A stretch of 64,000 bases of DNA, taken from assembly GCA_964461995.1 (NCBI GenBank), contig CAYWXL010000003.1, forward strand, positions 1-64,000. The letters are read 5' to 3'. The notes beneath the pieces were generated by a model, which did no database searches, had not been told where the DNA came from, and saw only the letters and a program-made list of their open reading frames with translations. A program made the position numbers and the translations under genes. The DNA is from JALSRK01 sp964461995. GTDB taxonomy: Bacteria; Acidobacteriota; Terriglobia; Bryobacterales; Bryobacteraceae. Positions 16,895 to 24,944 of this stretch are shown one piece after another (position 1 is the stretch's first letter; every line of letters starts with the position of its first letter).

Positions 16895-18766
16895 ATGCCG
16901 ATGAGGGAATCCAACAGCCGGGCCAAGGAATTCCGTGAACGGCTGCGAGACCGCGTGATCGTCGCCGACGGCGCGATGGGCACGATGCTCTACTCCAAGG
17001 GCGTGTTCATCAACCGCTGCTACGACGAGCTGAACCTGGTGCAGCCCGCGCTAGTGAAGGGCATCCACGAGGAATATGTCAAGGCGGGAGCCGAGATCCT
17101 GGAAACGAACACCTACGGGGCGAACCGGGCGCGGCTGGCGGGCTACGGGCTGGCCGACAAGACGGCAGCGATCAACCAGGCGGGCGTGAGGCTAGCCCGG
17201 GAAGCGGCGGGGGACAAGGTGTTCGTCGCTGGCTCGATCGGCCCGTTGGGCAGCCGGGTGGAGCCGTTGGGCTCGATTTCCGTCACTGAAGCCAAGGGGA
17301 TCTTCGGTGAACAGGCCAAAGCGCTGGTCGAGGCGGGCGTCGATCTTCTGATTTTGGAGACTTTCGGGGACATCGTCGAACTGCGCGCCGCTGTGGAGGC
17401 CGCTCGAGAGGCCGCCGGACAGGAACTCGTGATCATCGCCGAGGTCACGATCGACGACTATGGCCGGTTGCCCACGGGCATGAGCACGGAAGACTTCACC
17501 CGGGCGATGAACGAGATGCCAGCCGATGTGATCGGCTGCAACTGTTCGGTGGGGCCGAAGGTGATGCTGGAGACCATCGAGAAGATGGTCAAGATCGCCG
17601 CCAAGCCCTTGAGCGCCATGCCGAACGCCGGCGTGCCTGTACGGGTGGAAGGCCGGAACATGTACCTGTGCTCGCCGGAGTACATGAGCCAGTACGCGCG
17701 GCGCTTGCTATGGGCCGGCGTGAAGATCATCGGGGGCTGTTGCGGCACGACGCCGGCGCACATTCGGGAGATCGTTTCCGAGGTCCGGAGCCTGCAGCCG
17801 GCGCACCGGCCGGTGGAAGTCGAAGTCAAAGAAGAAGAGGCCAGGGCGAAGGCTCTGCCGAAGGTTCCCATGGCCGAGAAGTCGGGCCTGGGGGCGAAGC
17901 TGGCGGCGGGCAAGTTCGTGGCTTTCGTGGAGATTCTGCCGCCGCGGGGCACGGACGCCTCGAAGGAAATCGCCGGCGCCCGGCTGTGCGCCGAGCACGG
18001 CATCGACTGCATCAATGTACCCGACGGTCCCCGGGCCAGCGCCCGTATGAGCGCCCAGGTCACCTGCAAGCTGATTCAGGACCACGCCGGGATCGAAGCG
18101 GTGCTTCATTTCTGTTGCCGGGACCGCAACATACTCGGCATCCAATCGGAGTTGTTGGGCGCTCAGGCGCTGGGCATCCGGAACCTGATTTGCATTACCG
18201 GCGACCCGCCGCGAATGGGCTCTTATCCCGGCGCCACGGCGGTCTTCGACGTGGACGCGATCGGGCTGGTGAACATCGTCAACAACCTGAACCAGGGACT
18301 CGACATCGGCGGCAACCCGATCGGTTCCCAGACCACGCTGCTGATCGGCGTAGGGGCCAACCCTGGCGCGCTGAATCTGGACGAGGAAGTGCGCCGCTTC
18401 GAACAGAAAGTGCAGGCGGGCGCCGAGTACGTGGTCACGCAGCCAGTGTTCGACGTGGGGCTGCTCGAGAACTTCCTGCGGCGGATCGAGGGGTTCCGGC
18501 TGCCGTTGATCGCGGGCATCTGGCCGCTGACGAGCTACCGGAACGCCGAATTCATGGTGAACGAGCTGCGCGTGCCGGTGCCAGAGGCGTTTCTCGAGCG
18601 GATGAAGAAGGCGGGCAGCGGCGATGCGGCCCGAGCCGAGGGGGTGGCCATCGCCCGGGAAATGGTGCGGCTGGTGCGCCCGATGGTGCAAGGAGTGCAG
18701 CTCAGCGCGCCGTTCGGGCGGTACGAATTGGCAATTCAAGTGGCCGAAGCCATCGGACCCCGATAA
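16895..18766 (+). CDS. Homocysteine S-methyltransferase/5,10-methylene-THF reductase fusion
   Basis: A 623-residue bifunctional protein. Residues about 15-300 form a homocysteine methyltransferase barrel, with zinc-ligand cysteines in IGCNCSVGP and GGCCGT. Residues about 330-620 form a MetF-like methylene-tetrahydrofolate reductase (FVEILPPRG, ICITGDPPRMGSYPGA). The same fusion is known in Bacillus YitJ and many other bacteria. It should couple 5-methyl-THF formation to methionine synthesis. The order SAM hydrolase, mutM and this gene on one strand with small gaps suggests an operon that touches the methionine cycle twice. Confidence 0.93.
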   Translation: MPMRESNSRAKEFRERLRDRVIVADGAMGTMLYSKGVFINRCYDELNLVQPALVKGIHEEYVKAGAEILETNTYGANRARLAGYGLADKTAAINQAGVRLAREAAGDKVFVAGSIGPLGSRVEPLGSISVTEAKGIFGEQAKALVEAGVDLLILETFGDIVELRAAVEAAREAAGQELVIIAEVTIDDYGRLPTGMSTEDFTRAMNEMPADVIGCNCSVGPKVMLETIEKMVKIAAKPLSAMPNAGVPVRVEGRNMYLCSPEYMSQYARRLLWAGVKIIGGCCGTTPAHIREIVSEVRSLQPAHRPVEVEVKEEEARAKALPKVPMAEKSGLGAKLAAGKFVAFVEILPPRGTDASKEIAGARLCAEHGIDCINVPDGPRASARMSAQVTCKLIQDHAGIEAVLHFCCRDRNILGIQSELLGAQALGIRNLICITGDPPRMGSYPGATAVFDVDAIGLVNIVNNLNQGLDIGGNPIGSQTTLLIGVGANPGALNLDEEVRRFEQKVQAGAEYVVTQPVFDVGLLENFLRRIEGFRLPLIAGIWPLTSYRNAEFMVNELRVPVPEAFLERMKKAGSGDAARAEGVAIAREMVRLVRPMVQGVQLSAPFGRYELAIQVAEAIGPR

Positions 18767-18794
18767 AATTTGCAGATAGAGCGATCGTAAACCT

Positions 18795-19433
18795 GTGGCC
18801 ACGGACCTCATCGAGATCGATCCCGAGAACCCCTCCGAAGAGGCGGTGATGCGGGCCGCCGACATGGTGCGCGGAGGCCGGGTGGTGGCAATTCCCACCG
18901 ATGCCCTTTACGCCCTCGTGGCCGATCCCCTGAACCTGAACGCCGTGGCCAAGGTTTTCCAAGCCAAGGGTCGCGAGCCGAACCGCAGCCTGCCGCTGCT
19001 GGTGGCGGATCTGCTCATGGCGGAAGATCTCGCCGCGGAGTTGCCGCCGCGCTTCTACTTCCTGGCGCGGCATTACTGGCCCGGTCCGCTGACGCTGATC
19101 GTTCCCGCCTCGGCGAAGGTTCCCCTGAAAGTAACGGGGAACACGGGCCGGCTGGCGATGCGGCAATCGAAATCGAGACTCGCCAATCGGCTGCTGGAGA
19201 TTCTGGAGCAGCCGCTGATCTGCACGAGCGCCAACATTTCCGGCCAACCCACGTGCCGCAGCGGGATCGAGGTCTTCGGGGTGATGGACGGCCGGGTGGA
19301 TCTGGTGCTGGATGGCGGCCTGTGCGTGGGCGCCGGGGCGACCACCGTGGACGTCACCGAGCCGTGGTGGCGGATCATCCGCGAGGGGGCGATTCCGGAG
19401 AAAGAGCTAGCCGAGGTGCTCAAAGGGCACTGA
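18795..19433 (+). CDS. tsaC: Threonylcarbamoyl-AMP synthase (Sua5/YwlC/TsaC)
   Basis: A 212-residue enzyme making threonylcarbamoyl-AMP for t6A37 modification of ANN-decoding tRNAs. Motifs include VAIPTDALYALVADP, AKGREPNRSLPLLV and ICTSANISGQP. It lacks the C-terminal Sua5 domain, so it is the short TsaC-like form. The GTG start is used. A TAAAAT box lies 25 nt upstream (18764-18769), so it may have its own promoter. 6S RNA follows on the same strand. Confidence 0.94.
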   Translation: MATDLIEIDPENPSEEAVMRAADMVRGGRVVAIPTDALYALVADPLNLNAVAKVFQAKGREPNRSLPLLVADLLMAEDLAAELPPRFYFLARHYWPGPLTLIVPASAKVPLKVTGNTGRLAMRQSKSRLANRLLEILEQPLICTSANISGQPTCRSGIEVFGVMDGRVDLVLDGGLCVGAGATTVDVTEPWWRIIREGAIPEKELAEVLKGH

Positions 19434-19476
19434 GCGGCGGCGAGAAGCTGTGGAACGATTCCGGGGCCGGGTCGGC

Positions 19477-19482
19477 TATCAT
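19477..19482 (+). promoter_or_regulatory. -10 box of 6S RNA
   Basis: TATCAT lies about 6 nt before the point where the predicted terminal stem of the 6S RNA begins. No clear -35 is seen. Confidence 0.45.
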
Positions 19483-19487
19483 GGAGA

Positions 19488-19708
19488 GAAGAAGGAGCGT
19501 GTCTGCGAAGCAGGTGTTGGACCTTCCAGTAAACTGATCCAACACTGACACAATGACAGGCCCGCTAAGCAGTTCGCGTTGGTGAGCAAGCTCCGGCCAT
19601 CGCGGCTAAAGGAGAAGCCTGAAGACGCTCTGTGGGCCGACCCCGTTCACAAAAGGGGGTCAGTCATGGAGGTCAGCACGGCCGAGTGGTACGCTCCAAC
19701 TTCTTTCT
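19488..19708 (+). ncRNA. ssrS: 6S RNA
   Basis: 6S RNA mimics an open promoter and sequesters housekeeping RNA polymerase in stationary phase. Ends are predicted from a terminal stem: AGAAG+GAGCGT near 19490-19500 pairs with ACGCTC+CTTCT near 19691-19705. The centre carries the family signature GTTGGTGAGCA (19578-19588), then a hairpin, then GAGAAGCC, closely matching the E. coli 6S core. A further GACCCC/GGGGTC hairpin corresponds to the downstream arm. The roughly 394-nt gap between tsaC and ymdB is otherwise non-coding. Exact ends are uncertain by about 10 nt. Confidence 0.85.
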
Positions 19709-19827
19709 CGGTTCACAACCAGCCGCCCACGGCTCGGCGGGGTTCCGGTTGCCTCCTTTGACGCGGCAGCGCTTTGGGGTGCGCTATTCTGTACCCTGCA
19801 CCGCCGGCGCGGGCCGCGATCCCAGTC

Positions 19828-20604
19828 ATGAACCTTCTTTTCATCGGAGACATTTTCGCATCGCCCGGGCGGCGAATCGTCTACGAGCACCTGGAGCAGA
19901 TCGTCGCCGAGGAGGAAATTCATCTGGTGGTGGCGAATTGTGAGAATGCGGCCGGGGGCTTCGGCGTCACGCCGGCGGTGGCCGAAGAGCTGTTCGGGGC
20001 CGGAATCGACGTGATGACCTCGGGCAATCACATCTGGGACAAACGGGAGATCTACGGCTACCTGGAGTCGAAGCCCCAACTCCTGCGCCCAGCCAACTAC
20101 CCGGAAGGCGCTCCGGGGCGCGGCGTCTTCATCGCCGAAGGCCGCAACCAAGTGCGCTGTGCAGTGATCAACCTGCAAGGGCGGACATACATGCCCAACA
20201 CCGACTGTCCGTTCCGGACGGCTGACGCGATTTTGGAGCAGCTCGATCCGGCCATCAAGATCCGGCTGGTGGACTTTCACGCCGAGGTCACGAGCGAAAA
20301 GATGGCCATGGGGTGGTATCTGAACGGGCGCGTCACGGCCGTCTTGGGCACCCACACCCATGTGCCGACGGCCGATACGCGGATTCTCGAAGCGGGAACC
20401 GCCTATCAGACCGACGTAGGGATGACGGGCCCGTACGATTCCATCATCGGGGTCCGGGCCGATCCCGTGATGCAGCGTTTCCTTACCGCCTTGCCGGTCC
20501 GGATGGAGGCGGCCAAGCGGAACGTGCAATTGCACGCGGTGGTGGTGGAGGCTGACGAGGCGACGGGCAAGGCGGTGTCGGTGAAACGCATTGTCTTGCC
20601 GTAG
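19828..20604 (+). CDS. ymdB: YmdB-type metallophosphoesterase (TIGR00282)
   Basis: A 258-residue metallophosphoesterase, in Bacillus a 2',3'-cyclic nucleotide phosphodiesterase affecting biofilm and motility choice. Metal-binding motifs are FIGDIF, NCENAAGGFG, SGNHIWD and GTHTHVPTAD. I start at the ATG of MNLLFIGD, because the upstream extension in this frame is not conserved-looking. It follows the 6S RNA gene on the same strand. A TATTCT box lies about 37 nt upstream. Confidence 0.93.
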   Translation: MNLLFIGDIFASPGRRIVYEHLEQIVAEEEIHLVVANCENAAGGFGVTPAVAEELFGAGIDVMTSGNHIWDKREIYGYLESKPQLLRPANYPEGAPGRGVFIAEGRNQVRCAVINLQGRTYMPNTDCPFRTADAILEQLDPAIKIRLVDFHAEVTSEKMAMGWYLNGRVTAVLGTHTHVPTADTRILEAGTAYQTDVGMTGPYDSIIGVRADPVMQRFLTALPVRMEAAKRNVQLHAVVVEADEATGKAVSVKRIVLP

Positions 20605-20734
20605 CGGACCGCGGGCGCCGGTGACCCGGTGGGCGATCGGGGACGTTGGCTGAGTTGTGGGGTCAGCTCATGTCCCTGCTCGCGCACCCCATTCGGCCGC
20701 TGACTCGACGCCGTGGTTCCGGCGCGCTCTGGGT

Positions 20735-22123
20735 TCAATCCTCCTTGCGGCCCTTGGCCTCAGCCACCGGCCTTGGTTCCGGGGCCGCGGACTCCGGCGC
20801 AGCCTCCCGGGTGAGGGCGACTTTCAGAAGCGGCGGCGTCACCAAGGTGGTGATCATCACCATCAAGACCATGGCCGAGAACAGGCCTGGTGAAAAGACC
20901 GGCCGGCCGGCGACAGTGAGGCTCGCGCCGATGCCGGCGAAGATGAGGCCGACTTCTCCCCGGGGAATCATCCCTAGGCCGACAGCCAGCCGATTCAGGC
21001 CTCTCTCGAAGACCCCCAGCATGCAGACCTGCTTTCCAGCTATGGCTGCGAGGCTCAAAGCGCCCGCGAGCAATAGGACGCGGCCCGAAGTGAACGAGGC
21101 CAGATCGACGCGCATCCCCATGTGGGCAAAGAACACGGGGGTGAAGAGCATGGTCAGGGGGCGGACGATTTCGCGGAAATCGCGCGCGCACATGCGGGTG
21201 TAGCCGGCGAAGTGGGATTCGTTGAGGACAAGACCGGCGGCGAAGGCGCCGACGATGGGCGCCAGCCCCACCGCATCCGCTGCGGCGGAAAGCGCGAAGC
21301 AGTAACAGACGCTGAGCACGATCGCCATACCGCCGACGCGGGCGCGGGTCCCAGCGCGGAGAATCGTTCCGGCGATCCACTTCCCGCCACCCACCGCCGC
21401 GATGAGAAAGAGGACGGCTTTCGCCACAATCCAGAGCACGGAGCCGACATGGAACCCGCCGCCCACGCCGACGGAGGCGGAAACCGTGAGCCCGGTGACG
21501 ATCGCGAGCAGCACCAGTCCGAGCACGTCGTCTACGACGGCGGCGCCGAGGATGATGCGGCCCTCGCCCGAATCGGTTTTGCCGAGGTCTTTCAGCACGC
21601 GGGCGGTGATGCCGACGCTGGTGGCGGCCAGGGTGGCTCCGGCGAACAGGTCCACGTACCAGGGGCTTTCCGGGAGCAGCAACATCGTCACCAGGTAACC
21701 CAATACGACAGGAGCGATCACGCCAAGGGTGGCCACGGCGACTGCGGAGCGTCCCACGGCCAACAGCGCGGCGAGGTCGGACTCCAAGCCGACCTCGAAG
21801 AGGAGGAGGATCACTCCGATTTCGGCTGCGAGTTCCAGGTATGCGTTTTCGTGGAGTCCCGCCGTGGAGGCGAGACCGGCGAGATGGAGATTGCCGAGAA
21901 CGATGCCGAAGACGAGTTCCCCGAGCACCGCGGGCTGGCCCCAACGTTCGAAGATCTCGCCGCCGGCTTTCGCGGCCAGCAGGACGATGACGAAGACGAC
22001 AAGGAACTCGGCCACCGGCGAGGCGCCCGCGCCCGAGGATGGCACGCTGGACTCCGCCAGCGCCGCGCTGAGCGCTGAAAGCGAAGCGAGAAGGACCACC
22101 TGAGCTCCGCGACAGCCGGTCAC
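20735..22123 (-). CDS. Cation/proton antiporter, CPA2 (Kef/NapA-like)
   Basis: A 462-residue membrane protein with about 12-13 helices after an N-terminal hydrophobic segment that may be a signal peptide. GGEIFERWGQPAVLGELVFG and LGAAVVDDVLG are diagnostic of CPA2 exchangers, the latter carrying the paired acidic residues used in NapA-type Na+/H+ exchange. There is no RCK/TrkA-N domain, so it is the short form. The GTG at 22123 follows a TAGACT -10 box by 6 nt. Ion specificity is not clear from sequence. Confidence 0.88.
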   Translation of the reverse strand: MTGCRGAQVVLLASLSALSAALAESSVPSSGAGASPVAEFLVVFVIVLLAAKAGGEIFERWGQPAVLGELVFGIVLGNLHLAGLASTAGLHENAYLELAAEIGVILLLFEVGLESDLAALLAVGRSAVAVATLGVIAPVVLGYLVTMLLLPESPWYVDLFAGATLAATSVGITARVLKDLGKTDSGEGRIILGAAVVDDVLGLVLLAIVTGLTVSASVGVGGGFHVGSVLWIVAKAVLFLIAAVGGGKWIAGTILRAGTRARVGGMAIVLSVCYCFALSAAADAVGLAPIVGAFAAGLVLNESHFAGYTRMCARDFREIVRPLTMLFTPVFFAHMGMRVDLASFTSGRVLLLAGALSLAAIAGKQVCMLGVFERGLNRLAVGLGMIPRGEVGLIFAGIGASLTVAGRPVFSPGLFSAMVLMVMITTLVTPPLLKVALTREAAPESAAPEPRPVAEAKGRKED

Positions 22124-22129
22124 GACCTC

Positions 22130-22135
22130 AGTCTA
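22130..22135 (-). promoter_or_regulatory. -10 box of the antiporter gene
   Basis: TAGACT on the minus strand ends 6 nt before the GTG start, implying a leaderless mRNA. Confidence 0.45.
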
Positions 22136-22198
22136 TCCCACTACGTCGCCGTCTCTGGCGCAGGGCGGCGGAGCAGCCGAAGCCGGGCCTCTCTGCGG

Positions 22199-22204
22199 TA
22201 ACAT
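22199..22204 (+). promoter_or_regulatory. -10 box of the CE15-type esterase gene
   Basis: TAACAT overlaps a first possible ATG (22203) and ends 7 nt before the second ATG (22212). This argues for the second ATG as the real start of a leaderless message. Confidence 0.45.
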
Positions 22205-22211
22205 GCTGGGC

Positions 22212-23483
22212 ATGAAACGTTGCATTGCTGTACTGCTGCTGGCTCCGGCCCTGCTTCTGGCCCAGCGGCGGGACGTCAACTACGACGAGTCCAAAGTTCC
22301 GAAGTACACATTGCCGGATCCGTTGATTTGCGAAGACGGCACGCCGGTTCGCGACGCCCGGACGTGGCGGGAGAAGCGGCGGCCAGAGCTGCTGCGGCTG
22401 TTCGAGGAGCACGTCTACGGCAAGAGTCCGGCGCCGCTGTCCTCGATGCGCTTCGAGACGGCCTCGGTGGACAAACGGGCGCTGGGAGGCAAGGCGGTCC
22501 GCAAAGAGGTCACAGTGCTGTTCGACGGGCGGCGGGAGGGGCCGCAGATGAGCGTGCTGATCTACCTGCCGGCGGGCGCAAAGAAACCCGTGCCGGCGTT
22601 CACCGGACTGAACTTCCAGGGCAACCATTCCATTCACCCGGACCCGGGCATCACGCTTTCCAAGAGCTGGATGCGGCCGCGGAGAGACGGTACGGTGGTG
22701 AACAACCGGGCGACGGAGAAGGCCCGGGGCGCGGCGGCGAGCCGGTGGCCGGTGGAGAAAATCCTGGGGCGCGGCTACGCGCTCGTGACGGCCTACTACG
22801 GAGACATCGATCCGGACTACGACGACGGGTTTCAGAACGGCGTGCACCCGCTTTTCTACAAGCCAGGGCAAACGAAGCCGGCCCCTGATGAATGGGGTTC
22901 GATCGGCGCCTGGGCGTGGGGGCTGAGCCGGATTCTCGACTATCTCGAAAAGGATCCGGACATCGACGCCACGCGGGTGGCCGTACTGGGCCACTCGCGG
23001 CTGGGCAAGACGGCGCTGTGGGCCGGGGCGACGGACGAGCGCTTCGCCATCGTGATCTCGAACGATTCCGGCTGCGGCGGGGCGGCCCTGAGCCGGCGGC
23101 GTTTCGGGGAGACCGTGAAGGCGATCAATACGTCGTTTCCGCACTGGTTCTGCGACAACTTCAACAAATACAACGACAACGAGGATGCCTTACCGGTGGA
23201 CCAGCACGAGCTGATCGCGCTGATTGCGCCGCGGCCGGTCTACGTGGCGAGCGCTGAGGAAGACCGGTGGGCGGACCCGAGGGGCGAGTTTCTCTCCGCG
23301 CTGCACGCCGATCCGGTGTACAAGCTGCTCGGGACGGAGGGCTTGCCGGTGAAGGAAATGCCGCCGGTGAACCATCCGGTGATGGGGACGATCGGCTACC
23401 ACATCCGGACCGGCAAGCATGACTTGACGGTCTACGACTGGGAGCAGTACCTAGCCTTCGCCGACAAGCACTTTGGGCGGTGA
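22212..23483 (+). CDS. Glucuronoyl esterase-like protein, CE15
   Basis: A 423-residue exported alpha/beta hydrolase. Bacterial CE15 enzymes cleave ester bonds between lignin alcohols and glucuronic acid on xylan. The signal peptide is MKRCIAVLLLAPALLLA. The nucleophile motif is GHSRLG with S262, the acid is probably in AEEDRW (about 348-353), and the histidine is H397 in GYHIRTG. The upstream ATG at 22203 lies within the -10 box and is rejected. It faces two PqaA-like hydrolase genes convergently, making a small region of exported hydrolases. Confidence 0.85.
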   Translation: MKRCIAVLLLAPALLLAQRRDVNYDESKVPKYTLPDPLICEDGTPVRDARTWREKRRPELLRLFEEHVYGKSPAPLSSMRFETASVDKRALGGKAVRKEVTVLFDGRREGPQMSVLIYLPAGAKKPVPAFTGLNFQGNHSIHPDPGITLSKSWMRPRRDGTVVNNRATEKARGAAASRWPVEKILGRGYALVTAYYGDIDPDYDDGFQNGVHPLFYKPGQTKPAPDEWGSIGAWAWGLSRILDYLEKDPDIDATRVAVLGHSRLGKTALWAGATDERFAIVISNDSGCGGAALSRRRFGETVKAINTSFPHWFCDNFNKYNDNEDALPVDQHELIALIAPRPVYVASAEEDRWADPRGEFLSALHADPVYKLLGTEGLPVKEMPPVNHPVMGTIGYHIRTGKHDLTVYDWEQYLAFADKHFGR

Positions 23484-23511
23484 GCGCGGGGCGCCGGAAG
23501 CGCCGGTGGTC

Positions 23512-24930
23512 TCACTCGGTGGCGAAGGCGGGCACGAGCACGGGGACGGCGGCTGCCGCAGCTTCCGCGGCGGCCGGTTTCGGAGCCGGATAGGGGAGTG
23601 TGTCGGGGGTGACACGCACGGGCGTGGTCACCACGAGCGGGAACTTGCCGGCTTCGAAAGTGAACTCCAAGAAATAGGCGCGCCAGCCGGATTCGGGCTT
23701 GGGCGGCCGGGCGCGATAGGCTCCATCGGGGCTGGGGTGGACGGCGGAGGCTCTCCAAACCTTGCCCAGCACGTCCACGCGGAAGTCGCGCGCCTTCGGG
23801 TTGTGGGCCTGCCAGAGGCGTACCCGGCGGGGTTTTCTGTCCAGGCGGACGACGATGCCGCCCTCGGCGGGGAATTCCCACTCCAAGCGGGGCCGCGGCC
23901 GGTTTTCGAGCACCAGACCCATCCAGGCGGCGAAGCTTTCGACGACGTTTTCGCCGCCGTCGAGAGAGTGGCCGGTATTCGGCACGTAGCGGATCAGTTT
24001 TTCGCCGGGCAAGTCCTTGAAATAGAAGCGCGAGGAGTCAGGGAGGAAGAACTGGTCTCCGGAGGAGTTGATCAGGTACTTGGGCATGGTGAACCGCTCG
24101 CGAAACTCGTAGGGGTCCACCTGCCGGAGCAAGGTACGGAACCGCTCGGTACCGACCCAGTCCATGATGCCTTCCTTTTCGTAGTCGGCGATGGCCGGGG
24201 CCCAGAAACCGTAAGCACGGTAGTGGTGGATCATCGACGGCTCGAGGTTGAGAACGTCGATGACCATGGGCGCAATGGCGATCACGCGCTTGTCCACGGC
24301 GGCGGTGGTCCATGTCGTCCAGCCGCGCTTGGAGCCTCCGGCGACAACAAACTTGTCGATCTTCACGTCTTTCTCCCGGCAGAAGGCAATGGCCGTATCC
24401 ATGGCCCGAACGGCGGCCTTGGTCATCGGCAGCCGCGGCAGCCACTTGGTCTGGCCGGTTTCCAGGAACTTTCGCCAGGCGAAAGCGATGATGGCGTCTT
24501 CGCTCCTCTCGCGGCCGTCACCTGCGAAGATCAGCGGCTGATTCGGCACCATCCGGACCTCGGCGACGACGATGCCCAAGCTAGAGGCGATCTTCTGGAA
24601 CATCGAGTCGATGCTCGTCGGGGCCGGATCGTCGTTCGAGCCGCCTCCGATGAAGAGCAAAGCCGTCGAATGCTTCACTTCGGCCGGGATGACGATGTTC
24701 ACCCAATGGGTCCAGAGCGGACGGTTGACCTCCCGGCGGGTGAGCCACTTTTGCGAAGTCATTTCCAGCACATAACTGGCCCCGTCCCGCACGGGGATCT
24801 CCCGGACCAGCTTCCATTTGTAGGCGGGATCGGGGCGGGCGACATAGTCGTCCAGGGCTAGCCGGCCAGCGAAGGCTGCGGCGGCAGACGAAACCAGGCA
24901 AGCGAGACAAAGAGCGAAACGGCGGCGCAT
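23512..24930 (-). CDS. PqaA-like exported protein (PhoPQ-activated family)
   Basis: A 472-residue secreted protein of the PhoPQ-activated pathogenicity-related family, an alpha/beta-hydrolase fold of unclear activity. After a signal peptide it shows LDDYVARPDPAYKW, MVPNQPLIF, and the nucleophile-elbow-like AGGSKRGWTTW. It is paralogous to the upstream gene, whose stop codon lies 11 nt before it, but lacks that gene's extra C-terminal domain and ends in an Ala/Pro-rich tail. A TAGACT -10 box overlaps the end of the upstream gene, so it may also be transcribed alone. Confidence 0.85.
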   Translation of the reverse strand: MRRRFALCLACLVSSAAAAFAGRLALDDYVARPDPAYKWKLVREIPVRDGASYVLEMTSQKWLTRREVNRPLWTHWVNIVIPAEVKHSTALLFIGGGSNDDPAPTSIDSMFQKIASSLGIVVAEVRMVPNQPLIFAGDGRERSEDAIIAFAWRKFLETGQTKWLPRLPMTKAAVRAMDTAIAFCREKDVKIDKFVVAGGSKRGWTTWTTAAVDKRVIAIAPMVIDVLNLEPSMIHHYRAYGFWAPAIADYEKEGIMDWVGTERFRTLLRQVDPYEFRERFTMPKYLINSSGDQFFLPDSSRFYFKDLPGEKLIRYVPNTGHSLDGGENVVESFAAWMGLVLENRPRPRLEWEFPAEGGIVVRLDRKPRRVRLWQAHNPKARDFRVDVLGKVWRASAVHPSPDGAYRARPPKPESGWRAYFLEFTFEAGKFPLVVTTPVRVTPDTLPYPAPKPAAAEAAAAAVPVLVPAFATE

Positions 24931-24938
24931 CTAACCCC

Positions 24939-24944
24939 AGTCTA
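24939..24944 (-). promoter_or_regulatory. -10 box before the first PqaA-like gene
   Basis: TAGACT on the minus strand, ending 8 nt before the ATG at 24930 and lying across the stop codon of the upstream paralogue. Confidence 0.4.
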
